Of a DNA stretch of 64,000 nt, positions 8,999 through 17,323 are shown piece by piece; the stretch's first letter is position 1, and each line of letters begins with the position of its first letter. Origin of the DNA: Nocardia sp. CDC159. Lineage in GTDB: Bacteria > Actinomycetota > Actinomycetes > Mycobacteriales > Mycobacteriaceae. A program made the position numbers and the translations under genes. The notes under the pieces are model-generated. The model saw only the letters and a list, made by a program, of their open reading frames with translations. It was not told the origin of the DNA and made no database searches. Location: assembly GCF_023740735.1 (NCBI RefSeq), contig NZ_JAMRXH010000002.1, positions 372,001 through 436,000 on the forward strand. Direction: 5' to 3'.

Positions 8999-9020
8999 AC
9001 TCACTCCGGTAGAGTAACCT

Positions 9021-9034
9021 ACCAAGCACTTGCT
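9021..9034. promoter_or_regulatory. KstR2-type operator between fadE30 and fadD3
   Basis: ACCAAGCACTTGCT is an exact match to the KstR2 consensus AnCAAGnnCTTGnT. It sits in the 58-bp divergent promoter region, 22 bp from the fadD3 GTG and 22 bp from the fadE30 GTG, so one bound repressor could silence both operons. Confidence 0.85.
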
Positions 9035-9056
9035 TGTTAACCGATCGAGGACGGCC

Positions 9057-10607
9057 GTGACGACCCTGGTCCAGACCACCCCGCTCGCCCTGCACGAGGT
9101 CGCGCGCGAGTTCGGCGACGAGCTCGCGATCAGCGCCGGGGAGACCCGCCTGAGCTGGGCGCAACTGCTCGACGCGGTGCGCGATGCCGCGGGCGCGCTC
9201 ATCGCCCGCGGCATCGAGCGCGGCGATCGGGTCGCGATCTGGGCGCCCAATACCTGGCACTGGGTGGTCGCGGCCCTGGGCGCGCACTACGCGGGCGCGG
9301 CGCTGGTGCCGTTGAACACCCGATATGTGGCCGATGAGGCCGTGGACGTGCTGACGCGGGTGCGAGCGAAGGCGCTGTTCGTGACTGGGCCGTTCCTGGG
9401 CCGGGATCGATTGGCCGAATTACGCGCCGTGGCACCGGAACTGGCCATCGACACGGTGGTCGTGCTGCCCGGCGACGCGTCCGGCGAGCCGGGCGGCGAT
9501 GCCCTCGCCTGGGCCGAGTTGCCCGGATTCGCGGCGCAGATCACCGCGGCGCAGATCACCGAGCGCGGGGAATCGGTTGGGCCCGAGGATATTTCCGACA
9601 TCATGTTCACCTCCGGCACGACCGGGCGCAGCAAGGGCACCCTGATCGCCCATCGGCAGGCATTGAGCGTCGTGCGGGCCTGGGTGGAGCGCTCGACCCT
9701 GCGCAGCGGCGACCGGTACCTGGTGATCCCGCCGTTCTTCCACAACTTCGGTTACAAGGCGGCCATGCTCGCCTGCCTGGTCACCGGCGCGACGATCGTG
9801 CCGCAGGCGAGTTTCGACGTGCCCGAGACCATGCGGCTGGTGCGGGAGCAACGGATCACGGTGCTGACCGGCCCGCCCACGATCTATCAGAGCATCCTCG
9901 ACCATCCGCGCCGCGCCGAATTCGATCTGAGCAGCCTGCGGGTCGCGGTCACCGGCGCGGCGACGGTGCCGGTGGTGCTGATCGAAAGAATGCGCGGGGA
10001 ACTGGAATTCGACGTGGTGGTCACCGCGTACGGGCTGTCGGAGGCGGCCGGATTCGGCACCATGTGCCGCCCCGACGACGATCCGGAGACCATCGCCACC
10101 ACCTCCGGCGCGGCCATCGCCGGATTCGAGCTGCGCATCGGCGACCACGGCGAGGTGCTGCTGCGCGGCCCCAACGTCATGCTCGGCTATCTGGACGATC
10201 CGGAGAACACCGCCAAAGCCATCGACGCCGACGGCTGGCTGCACACCGGCGATGTCGGAATCCTCGACGAGCGCGGCTATTTGACGATCACCGACCGGCT
10301 CAAGGACATGTACATCAGCGGCGGCTTCAACGTGTATCCGGCCGAGGTGGAACAGGTCCTGGCCCGGCTCGACGGCGTGGCGGAATCGGCGGTGGTCGGC
10401 GTTCCGGACGAGCGGATGGGCGAGGTCGGCAAGGCCTACGTCGTGCGCAGGCCCGGCGCGACACTGACCGAGCAGGACGTGATCGCCCACGCCCGAACGG
10501 GTTTGGCGAATTTCAAGGTGCCGCGCTATGTCGAGTTCCGCGACGCCCTGCCCTACAGCGCCGCCGGAAAAGTGCTCAAGCGGCACCTACGTGAGGAGAT
10601 TTCGTGA
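9057..10607 (+). CDS. fadD3: FadD3, HIP-CoA synthetase
   Basis: 516 aa from GTG 9057, with CGAGG about 7 bp upstream. It belongs to the ANL acyl-CoA synthetase family: P-loop FTSGTTGRSKGT near residue 195, the A5-like AYGLSEAAG, A7 GWLHTGDVG, hinge DRLKDMYISGGFNVYPAEVE and the A10 lysine in SAAGKVLKRHL. FadD3 activates the steroid metabolite HIP with CoA and thereby commits rings C/D to degradation; HIP-CoA is also the KstR2 inducer. It is the first gene of a tightly packed operon, overlapping echA by GTGA, and faces fadE30 across a KstR2 operator. Confidence 0.9.
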   Translation: MTTLVQTTPLALHEVAREFGDELAISAGETRLSWAQLLDAVRDAAGALIARGIERGDRVAIWAPNTWHWVVAALGAHYAGAALVPLNTRYVADEAVDVLTRVRAKALFVTGPFLGRDRLAELRAVAPELAIDTVVVLPGDASGEPGGDALAWAELPGFAAQITAAQITERGESVGPEDISDIMFTSGTTGRSKGTLIAHRQALSVVRAWVERSTLRSGDRYLVIPPFFHNFGYKAAMLACLVTGATIVPQASFDVPETMRLVREQRITVLTGPPTIYQSILDHPRRAEFDLSSLRVAVTGAATVPVVLIERMRGELEFDVVVTAYGLSEAAGFGTMCRPDDDPETIATTSGAAIAGFELRIGDHGEVLLRGPNVMLGYLDDPENTAKAIDADGWLHTGDVGILDERGYLTITDRLKDMYISGGFNVYPAEVEQVLARLDGVAESAVVGVPDERMGEVGKAYVVRRPGATLTEQDVIAHARTGLANFKVPRYVEFRDALPYSAAGKVLKRHLREEIS

Positions 10608-11479
10608 GTACCGATCCGATTCCCGACGAGGGCGAGGTCGTCACATACGAGCGGCGCGGGCCGATCGCGATCGTCACGATGAATCGGCCGGACTATCGCA
10701 ACGCGCAGAACTCGGTGATGACCTATGCGCTCGACGCCGCCTTCACCCGGGCCGTCGAGGACGCCGGCGTCAAGGTGATCGTGCTGGCGGGCAGTGGAAA
10801 ACACTTCAGCGCCGGACACGATATCGGCACCCCCGGCCGCGATCACCACGTGCACTACGAGAACAGGGCCGCGCTGTGGTGGGACCACGTCGACCGCCCG
10901 GGCGGCGATCAGCGCTTCGCCCGCGAGCTCGAGGTGTATCTGGGGATGTGCCGCCGGTGGCGCGAGATACCCAAGCCGACCATCGCCATGGTGCAGGGGG
11001 CCTGTATCGCCGGTGCCCTCATGCTCGCGTGGGTGTGCGACCTGATCGTCGCCTCCGAGGACGCGTTCTTCTCCGATCCCGTTGTGCGGATGGGCATTCC
11101 GGGTGTGGAGTACTTCGCGCACCCGTGGGTGCTCGGTCCGCGCCGCGCCAAGGAGATGTTGTTCACCGGCGATCGCTTCACCGCCGCCCAGGCCTACGAG
11201 TGGGGCATGGTCAACCGCGTCGTCCCGCGCGCGGAGCTGGAGTCGCAGACGCTGGCGCTGGCCGAGAAGATGTCGGCCATGCCGCAATTCGGGCTGGCGC
11301 TGACCAAGAAGGCCGTCAATCAGTGCGAGGACCTGATGGGCATGCGGGCGGGCATGGATTCGGTGTTCGGGCTGCACCATTTCGCGCATGCGCACAATGC
11401 CGAGGTCGGCGCGGATGCGCTGGGCGGTATGGACGCCCGGTCGATGAAGGCGAGCGCGCGGGCGGAGGGGGAGAACTAG
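10604..11479 (+). CDS. Enoyl-CoA hydratase/isomerase family protein in the fadD3 operon
   Basis: 291 aa, GTG start overlapping the fadD3 stop. A crotonase fold is indicated by the SAGHDIG oxyanion-hole motif near residue 70 and VQGACIAGALMLAWVCDLIVAS near residue 128. Compared with short crotonases it carries an insert (DHHVHYENRAALWWDHVDRP) before the second oxyanion loop, as in the EchA13-type subgroup. I do not recall a gene here in the M. tuberculosis fadD3-fadE31 interval, so this is probably not EchA20. It abuts fadE31 without a gap, which implies a role in hydrating a HIP-derived enoyl-CoA. The substrate is inferred from context only. Confidence 0.78.
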   Translation: MSTDPIPDEGEVVTYERRGPIAIVTMNRPDYRNAQNSVMTYALDAAFTRAVEDAGVKVIVLAGSGKHFSAGHDIGTPGRDHHVHYENRAALWWDHVDRPGGDQRFARELEVYLGMCRRWREIPKPTIAMVQGACIAGALMLAWVCDLIVASEDAFFSDPVVRMGIPGVEYFAHPWVLGPRRAKEMLFTGDRFTAAQAYEWGMVNRVVPRAELESQTLALAEKMSAMPQFGLALTKKAVNQCEDLMGMRAGMDSVFGLHHFAHAHNAEVGADALGGMDARSMKASARAEGEN

Positions 11480-12610
11480 ATGGATCTCGACTTCGGTTCC
11501 GCCGCTGAGCGATTCCGGCTCGAGGTGCGCGAGTTCCTGCGCGCCAACCTGCCCGCGCGGCCGCTGCCCTCGATGGACACCCGCGCGGGCTTCGAGGCGC
11601 ACCGGGAGTGGGAGCGTACCCTCGCCGAGGCGCGGCTGTCGGTGGTCTCCTGGCCGGAGCCCTACGGCGGGCGCGATGCCTCGCTGCTGGAGTGGGTGCT
11701 GTTCGAGGAGGAGTACTACGCGGCGGGCGCGCCCGGGCGGGTGAGCCAGAACGGCATCTTCCTGCTCGCGCCGACGCTGTTCGAGCACGGCCGTCCGGAG
11801 CAGCTGGAGCGGATTCTGCCGCGGATGGCCCGCGGCGACGACATCTGGGCGCAGGCCTGGTCGGAGCCCGAGGCGGGCAGCGATCTGGCGGGCATTCGCT
11901 CCACCGCGCGGCGCACGAGCGGCGGCTGGATTCTCGACGGGCAGAAGACCTGGAGTTCGCGGGCGTCCTACGCGGACTGGGCCTTCGGGCTGTTCCGCAG
12001 CGATCCGGAGGCCGAGCGGCATCAGGGGCTGACCTATGTGATGTTCCCGCTGACCGCAGACGGGGTGAGCGTGCGGCCGATTCCGCAGCTCGACGGCGAA
12101 CCCGGCTTCGCGGAGATCTTCCTGGACAATGTGTTCGTCCCCGACCGCGATGTGATCGGCGCGCCGAACGAGGGCTGGCGGCTGGCCATGAGCACCTCCA
12201 GCAATGAGCGCGGACTGTCGCTGCGCAGCCCGGGCCGGTTCAACGCCACCGCCGCCAGGCTCGTCGAACTGTGGCGCGACACCGCCGATCCCGCCGATAC
12301 CGCGCTGCGAGATCGCGTGGTGGACGGCTGGATCGGGGCCGAGGCGTACCGGCTCGGCACCTTCGCGACCGTGACCCGGCTGGCCGAGGGCGGCAAGTTG
12401 GGCGCGGAATCCTCGGTGAACAAGGTGTTCTGGTCCGAACTGGACATCGCCATGCACGAGACCGCGCTGGAGCTGCTGGGCGCGGCCGCCGAGCACACCT
12501 CCGGCTGGACCGACGGCTACCTGTTCGCCCTGGCGGGCCCGATCTACGCCGGTACCAACGAGATTCAGCGCAATATCATCGCCGAACGCCTGCTCGGCCT
12601 GCCGCGCTGA
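11480..12610 (+). CDS. fadE31: FadE31, acyl-CoA dehydrogenase
   Basis: 376 aa, ATG immediately after the echA stop codon. The acyl-CoA dehydrogenase motifs are the EPEAGSDLAGIRSTARR loop, LDGQKTWSSRASYADWAFGLF and the C-terminal AGTNEIQRNIIAERLLGLPR. Order and similarity match Rv3562. In mycobacteria FadE31 works with FadE32/FadE33-type partners as an alpha2beta2 dehydrogenase on a late ring-degradation CoA ester. It is the third gene of the fadD3 operon. Confidence 0.85.
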   Translation: MDLDFGSAAERFRLEVREFLRANLPARPLPSMDTRAGFEAHREWERTLAEARLSVVSWPEPYGGRDASLLEWVLFEEEYYAAGAPGRVSQNGIFLLAPTLFEHGRPEQLERILPRMARGDDIWAQAWSEPEAGSDLAGIRSTARRTSGGWILDGQKTWSSRASYADWAFGLFRSDPEAERHQGLTYVMFPLTADGVSVRPIPQLDGEPGFAEIFLDNVFVPDRDVIGAPNEGWRLAMSTSSNERGLSLRSPGRFNATAARLVELWRDTADPADTALRDRVVDGWIGAEAYRLGTFATVTRLAEGGKLGAESSVNKVFWSELDIAMHETALELLGAAAEHTSGWTDGYLFALAGPIYAGTNEIQRNIIAERLLGLPR

Positions 12611-12633
12611 TCGCCCCGCAGAACGGATTGTCG

Positions 12634-13638
12634 ATGAGATTTGCATTAGCCCCCGAACAGCGCGACTTCGCCACCAGCCTGCGCAAGATCTGCGATGCCG
12701 CGGGCACGCCCGCCCTGGTACGGGCCTGGGGCGGCGGCGATCATCGCGGCGGGCGCGCCCTGATCCGCCAGCTCGCGGGCGCGGGCGCGCTGGGCCTGGC
12801 GATCGCCGAGGAGTACGGCGGGCTGGGCGCGGAACCGATCGATCTGGTGGTCGCGGCGCGGGAGTTCGGCCGCGCCGCGGTACCGGGTCCGCTGATCGAG
12901 ACCGCGGCGGTGATTCCGGCTCTGCTGCAAGGTATTCCGGAGAGCGATTCGGCGCGGAAGTGGCTGGGCTACCTAGCCGAGGGTCGTGCGCTCGGTACCC
13001 TCGCGCTGGAACCCGGGCTGCCCGCACTGGACGCCGATATCGCCGAGGTGGCGCTGCTCGCCGACGGTGATCGGCTCTACACCGCCCATCGCGGCGACCA
13101 GGTGCGCTCGATCGATCCGGCCCGGCGGCTGTTCGACATGGTCGCCGACGAGCTGGTGGCCGAGGGTGATTCGGTGCGCGCGGCGCTGGCGGCCGCCTTC
13201 GACGCGGGCGCGCTGGCCACGGCGGCACAGTTGCTGGGCGCGGGGCGGGCGCTGCTGGACACCACGGTGGCCTATGCCAAGCAGCGTCATCAGTTCGGCA
13301 GGCCGATCGGCCAGTACCAGGCCGTCAAACATCAGCTGGCGAACGCGCTCATCGATCTCGACATGGCCGAGCCGCTCCTGTTCCGGGCCGCGCTGACGCT
13401 GCATACCCCCGATCGCGCCCGCGACGTCTCCGCCGCCAAGATCGCCTGCGCCGACGCCGCCCACCGGTCCGCCCGCGCCGCGCTGCAGATACACGGCGCG
13501 ATCGGCTATACGGCCGAATACGACCTGTCACTGTGGCTGACGAAGGTCACCGCACTGCGATCAGCTTGGGGCACAAACGATTTCCACCGATCCCGGATCG
13601 CCGACGCGCTGCGTGCGGGGACCGGGGTGTCCGGATGA
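12634..13638 (+). CDS. fadE32: FadE32, acyl-CoA dehydrogenase-like subunit
   Basis: 334 aa from ATG 12634; a TTG two codons upstream is possible. It is shorter than a normal acyl-CoA dehydrogenase (about 380 aa), as expected for subunits of heteromeric steroid dehydrogenases. The C-terminal domain is recognisable (YAKQRHQFGRPIGQYQAVKHQLA and LQIHGAIGYTAEYDLSLWL), whereas the N-terminal domain is reduced. It corresponds in order to Rv3563. The stop codon overlaps the ATG of a 29-codon reading frame that leads to fadE33. Confidence 0.82.
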   Translation: MRFALAPEQRDFATSLRKICDAAGTPALVRAWGGGDHRGGRALIRQLAGAGALGLAIAEEYGGLGAEPIDLVVAAREFGRAAVPGPLIETAAVIPALLQGIPESDSARKWLGYLAEGRALGTLALEPGLPALDADIAEVALLADGDRLYTAHRGDQVRSIDPARRLFDMVADELVAEGDSVRAALAAAFDAGALATAAQLLGAGRALLDTTVAYAKQRHQFGRPIGQYQAVKHQLANALIDLDMAEPLLFRAALTLHTPDRARDVSAAKIACADAAHRSARAALQIHGAIGYTAEYDLSLWLTKVTALRSAWGTNDFHRSRIADALRAGTGVSG

Positions 13639-13724
13639 GCGGCCCGCGGCGCGGCATCACGATCACCGACGAGTCGAGCACGGGCCGCGGACGCCGCGCC
13701 AGCGAGAGGGGAACCCGGGAATGA
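13635..13724 (+). CDS. Possible 29-aa coupling peptide between fadE32 and fadE33
   Basis: A small frame that starts with ATGA over the fadE32 stop (13635) and ends with ATGA over the fadE33 start (13721). The peptide MSGPRRGITITDESSTGRGR onward is basic, with no recognised domain. It would let ribosomes travel from fadE32 to fadE33 without release. It may be only a relic of the operon junction; the codon pattern alone cannot decide. Confidence 0.35.
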   Translation: MSGPRRGITITDESSTGRGRRASERGTRE

Positions 13725-14773
13725 GCGACGTCACGGAGCTGGGACAGCTCGCCGACACGGTGCGGGCCGTACTCGCGAAACATGGCGATCGCGAGGTCCT
13801 GCGGCGGGCGCTCGAGAGCGAGACCGGCTACGACGAGCAGCTGTGGACGCTGCTGTGCGAGCAGGTCGGTGTGGCCGCGCTGGCCGTGCCCGAGGAGTAC
13901 GGCGGGATCGGCGCCGGACTCGAGGCCGCCTTGGTGGTGGTCGAGGAGTTGGGCCGCACGCTGCACGCGCCACCGATGCTCGGGTCGGCCGTGCTGGGCG
14001 TGCGGGCGGTGCTGTCGTCCGGCGACGGGGAAGCCTGCGGCCGGTTGTTGCCCGAGGTGGCCGAGGGTGCACGCACCCTGGCCCTGTGCTGGGCTGGTGA
14101 GCGCGGCTGGGACGAGCCGGGTGTCCGGGTGGTCGACGAAAGGCTGAGCGGCACGGCCCATTACGTACTCGATGGCTCGACGGCGGACACACTCATCGTG
14201 GTAACCCCCGAGGGTCTGTTCGAAATCGACGCCGCCGCACCGCAAGTGGCGCGGACCGTATCCCCGACGATGGATCCGACCCGACGCCTGTCGCGGATCA
14301 CCTTCACCGACGCACCCGCCCGCCCCCTCGGCGGCACTGCGCGAACGGTGTCCCGGCTGCGCGAGCTCGCCTGGGCCGCACTCGCCGCCGAACAGGTCGG
14401 CGCGGCCGACCACTGCCTGGCCATGACGGTGGAGTACACCAAATCCCGCGTCCAGTTCGGCCGCCCCATCGGCAGCTTCCAAGCCCTCAAACACCGCATG
14501 GCCGACATGTACGTGCTGGTCGAATCCGCGCGTTCGGCGGCACACACCGCAATCACGGCCCTCTCCACCGAAAGCCCCTCCGCCACACTGGATCTGGCCG
14601 CGGCCCGCATCCACTGCTCGCAGACCTTGTCCGCAGTGGCCGCCGAAACGGTTCAGCTGCACGGCGGCATCGCCATCACCTGGGAGCACGACGCCCACCT
14701 GTACTTCAAACGCGCCCACGCCGACGCCTACCTGTTCGGCACCCCGGCACGCCCGCTGGCCCGCCCGGCGTGA
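13721..14773 (+). CDS. fadE33: FadE33, acyl-CoA dehydrogenase-like subunit
   Basis: 350 aa from ATG 13721, preceded by GAGAGGGGAA about 10 bp upstream; an earlier in-frame start at 13613 would overlap fadE32. It is a reduced acyl-CoA dehydrogenase with a clear C-terminal domain (YTKSRVQFGRPIGSFQALKHRMADMY; VQLHGGIAITWEHDAHLYFKRA). It matches Rv3564 in order and is the likely partner of FadE31/FadE32 in a heterotetramer. It is the last gene of the fadD3 operon, convergent with the permease 87 bp away. Confidence 0.83.
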   Translation: MSDVTELGQLADTVRAVLAKHGDREVLRRALESETGYDEQLWTLLCEQVGVAALAVPEEYGGIGAGLEAALVVVEELGRTLHAPPMLGSAVLGVRAVLSSGDGEACGRLLPEVAEGARTLALCWAGERGWDEPGVRVVDERLSGTAHYVLDGSTADTLIVVTPEGLFEIDAAAPQVARTVSPTMDPTRRLSRITFTDAPARPLGGTARTVSRLRELAWAALAAEQVGAADHCLAMTVEYTKSRVQFGRPIGSFQALKHRMADMYVLVESARSAAHTAITALSTESPSATLDLAAARIHCSQTLSAVAAETVQLHGGIAITWEHDAHLYFKRAHADAYLFGTPARPLARPA

Positions 14774-14860
14774 AGGGGTGGTGATCCTCGATCGAAAAGT
14801 TCACCGAGGCTCCCGATGGATTGGGAAAGCGCCGATCGAGCGCTACCGAAACTCGGCCGA

Positions 14861-16258
14861 TCAGCGCTCCAACGTATGCACCTCACGCACCGGTGCGATC
14901 TTTCCGAATTTCACCCGCAACGGATACATCGCCGCCACCACCAACAGGCTGACCGTCGACGCGATCAACTGCGGCCGCAGCGACGGCATCACCGCCGCCG
15001 AGATCAGCACCACGATCAGTGCGACGATCACCAGCCAGCTCAGATACGGGTAGCCCCACATCCGGAAGGTCAGCGCCCGCGGATCCTCCCGCTGCAGCTT
15101 GGCCCGTAACCGCAACTGCGAGAACATGATCGCCAGATACATGAAGGCCAGCAGCACGCCGATCGAATTCACCAGGAAGGTGAAGACGCGGTCCGGCGAG
15201 ACGTAGGACGCGATCACCGCGCCCCAGGCGGCGACGGTTCCCAGCAGGACCGCGCGGGCGGGGACGCCGCGGCGGTTGAGTTTCACCAGCCGGGCCGGGG
15301 CGTCGCCGTCGCGGGTGAGGACGTAGAGCATGCGCGAGGTCACGTAGATGGCCGAGTTCAGCACCGACAGCACCGCGGTCAGGATGACCACCTGCATGAT
15401 CGTTCCGGCCGCCGCAACGCCCATCTTGTCCAGCGCGCTGACGAACGGGCTGGTCAGCACCTTGGCGTCGTTCCAGGGCAGGATCGTCACGACCAAGAAG
15501 ATCGACGCCACGTAGAACAGGCCGACCCGCCACAGCACATTGCTGGTCGCGCGGGCCACCGCCTTGCCGGGTTCGGCGCTCTCGGCCGCGGCCAGGGTGA
15601 CGATCTCGGTGCCGCCGAAGGCGAAGATCACGACCACAATCGCCGACAGCAGGCCGGTGGCACCATTGGGCACGAATCCGCCGTACGCGGTCAGATTGCC
15701 GAGGCCGCCGTCACCATCCGGCCACCAGCCGAGGATGTACAGCGTCCCGAGAACGAGGAACACCACGATCGCGGCCACCTTGATGGAGGCGAACCAGAAT
15801 TCGAACTCGCCGAACGAGCGCACCGAGATCAGATTGACGGCGGTCATCACGATCAGCAGTGCGGCCGAGAGCATCCAGGCGGGCAGGTCGATCCACTGCC
15901 CGAGGATGGCCGCGCCCGCGGTCGCCTCCGCGCCGACGAGTACGACGTACATGTACCAGTAGAGCCACCCGACGGTGAATCCGGCGAACGGCCCGAGCGC
16001 CATGCGCGCGTATTCGGCCAGCGAGCCCGCGACCGGACGGGCCACCACCATCTCGCCGAGCGCCCGCAGCACGAACAGCACCAGCGCCCCCGCGGCCGCA
16101 TAGGACACCACCGCCGCCGGACCGGCGGTTTTGATCACCGAGCCGCTGCCCACGAACAGCCCGGCGCCCACCGCGCCGCCGATCGCGAGCATCGTCATAT
16201 GCCGACGCCGCAGGCCGGTGCGCAGACCCTCGCGCACCGCGCCGGTCGTCTTCGTCAT
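14861..16258 (-). CDS. Amino-acid permease (APC superfamily, AAT type)
   Basis: 465 aa from ATG 16258, with GAAGGTAAAG upstream; a longer start at 16294 is less likely. About 12 hydrophobic segments begin after a basic cytoplasmic N-terminus. TM1 carries the substrate-binding motif AIGGAVGAGLFVGSGSVI, and a second family motif is VVIFAFGGTEIVTLAAAES, as in AroP/GabP/ProY-like permeases. It should be a proton-coupled importer in the inner membrane; the amino acid cannot be told. It separates two steroid blocks and has no visible steroid operator. Confidence 0.85.
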   Translation of the reverse strand: MTKTTGAVREGLRTGLRRRHMTMLAIGGAVGAGLFVGSGSVIKTAGPAAVVSYAAAGALVLFVLRALGEMVVARPVAGSLAEYARMALGPFAGFTVGWLYWYMYVVLVGAEATAGAAILGQWIDLPAWMLSAALLIVMTAVNLISVRSFGEFEFWFASIKVAAIVVFLVLGTLYILGWWPDGDGGLGNLTAYGGFVPNGATGLLSAIVVVIFAFGGTEIVTLAAAESAEPGKAVARATSNVLWRVGLFYVASIFLVVTILPWNDAKVLTSPFVSALDKMGVAAAGTIMQVVILTAVLSVLNSAIYVTSRMLYVLTRDGDAPARLVKLNRRGVPARAVLLGTVAAWGAVIASYVSPDRVFTFLVNSIGVLLAFMYLAIMFSQLRLRAKLQREDPRALTFRMWGYPYLSWLVIVALIVVLISAAVMPSLRPQLIASTVSLLVVAAMYPLRVKFGKIAPVREVHTLER

Positions 16259-16340
16259 CGCTTTACCTTCTATTCGCCCCGGAGTTGCCGTCACAGCGTA
16301 GCCAGCTCCCGTTCACCGCCCCGGAGTACCTTCGGGTGGT

Positions 16341-17093
16341 ATGACCGAAACGAATCGGGGGCGGGTCCGGGTCGAACCCAGCCCGAAGCGGGTCCGGACG
16401 TATGTCGAAGGTCACCTGGTGGCCGACACCACCACGCCGATGCTGGTGTGGGAGAGCCCCCACTACCCCACCTACTACGTACCGGTCGCGGATCTGCACG
16501 CCAAATTGGAGCCGTCCGGCTCCACTCGCCACTCGCCCAGCCGCGGCGAGGGCGTGCAGTACGACGTCGTGGTCGACGGCGTCACGAAATCCGCCGCGGC
16601 CCTGCGCTATCCGGATTCCCCCATCCCCGAGCTGCGCGACCTCGTCCGCCTCGACTGGGACCAGATGGACGAATGGTTCGAGGAGGACGAGCCCATCTAC
16701 GTCCACCCCCGCAATCCCTACACCCGAGTCGACGTCCTCACCAGCTCCCGCCACGTGCGAGTGGCCGTCACCGGCCACACCGTCGCCGAATCCCATGCCC
16801 CCCACATCCTCTTCGAAACCGGCCTCCCACCCCGCTACTACCTCCCCATGACCGACGTCCGCATGGACCTGCTCACCCCCTCCCCCACCCGAACCAGCTG
16901 CCCCTACAAGGGCACCGCCGAATACTTCAACATCCGCCTCGGCGACGCCGTCTACCCCGACCTGGTCTGGCTCTACCGCACTCCCCTCCCGGAAAGCCAG
17001 AAGATCGCGGGCCTGGTCTGCTTCTACAACGAGAAGGTTGATCTGTACGTGGACGGCGAACTGCAGGCGCGCCCGAGGTCGCCGTTCAATTGA
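16341..17093 (+). CDS. Tandem DUF427 domain protein
   Basis: 250 aa. Two copies of a beta-rich DUF427 module are visible: residues 5-120 (RVRTYVEGHLVADTTTPMLVWE, ending in a YP..IPELRDLVRLDWDQMDEWFEED linker) and 125-245 (RHVRVAVTGHTVAESHAPHILFET, then PYKGTAEYFNIRLGD). The family is common in actinobacteria and has no agreed biochemical function. The stop codon overlaps the TTG start of the YoeB-like gene. It diverges from the permease across 82 bp. Confidence 0.8.
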   Translation: MTETNRGRVRVEPSPKRVRTYVEGHLVADTTTPMLVWESPHYPTYYVPVADLHAKLEPSGSTRHSPSRGEGVQYDVVVDGVTKSAAALRYPDSPIPELRDLVRLDWDQMDEWFEEDEPIYVHPRNPYTRVDVLTSSRHVRVAVTGHTVAESHAPHILFETGLPPRYYLPMTDVRMDLLTPSPTRTSCPYKGTAEYFNIRLGDAVYPDLVWLYRTPLPESQKIAGLVCFYNEKVDLYVDGELQARPRSPFN

Positions 17094-17320
17094 CCGTCGA
17101 CAACGAGCCGGCCCAGGATCGAGCCATGCTCCGAAAGCTCAACCGGCTGATCGAGGATATCCGCCGCCACGGCAACGCCGAGGGCATCGGTAAGCCGGAA
17201 CCGTTGCGGCAGAACCTATCCGGATGGTGGTCACGTCGTATCGACCACGAACATCGCATCGTGTATCGGGCCGATGACTCGAGCGTGATCGCGATCGCGT
17301 GTGGCGGACACTACGAATAG
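17090..17320 (+). CDS. YoeB-like toxin, N-terminally shortened, no antitoxin
   Basis: 76 aa from TTG 17090, overlapping the DUF427 stop; ATG 17126 would leave 64 aa. From LNRLIEDIRRH onward it matches the RelE/YoeB endoribonuclease core (GIGKPEPLRQNLSGWWSRRI, HEHRIVY, HYE). The residues equivalent to E. coli YoeB Glu46, Arg65 and His83 are present as Glu37, Arg56 and His74. The usual first strand and helix with the WSEEAWEDYxYW segment is missing. No YefM-type antitoxin gene adjoins it; the upstream gene is DUF427. It is probably a decaying toxin captured behind another gene. Activity is doubtful without strand 1. Confidence 0.65.
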   Translation: MTVDNEPAQDRAMLRKLNRLIEDIRRHGNAEGIGKPEPLRQNLSGWWSRRIDHEHRIVYRADDSSVIAIACGGHYE

Positions 17321-17323
17321 CGT

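Noticed and set aside
10553..13228. 891-aa minus-strand frame across echA, fadE31 and fadE32
   Set aside because: Arg/Pro/Gly-rich shadow sequence opposite three coupled acyl-CoA genes.
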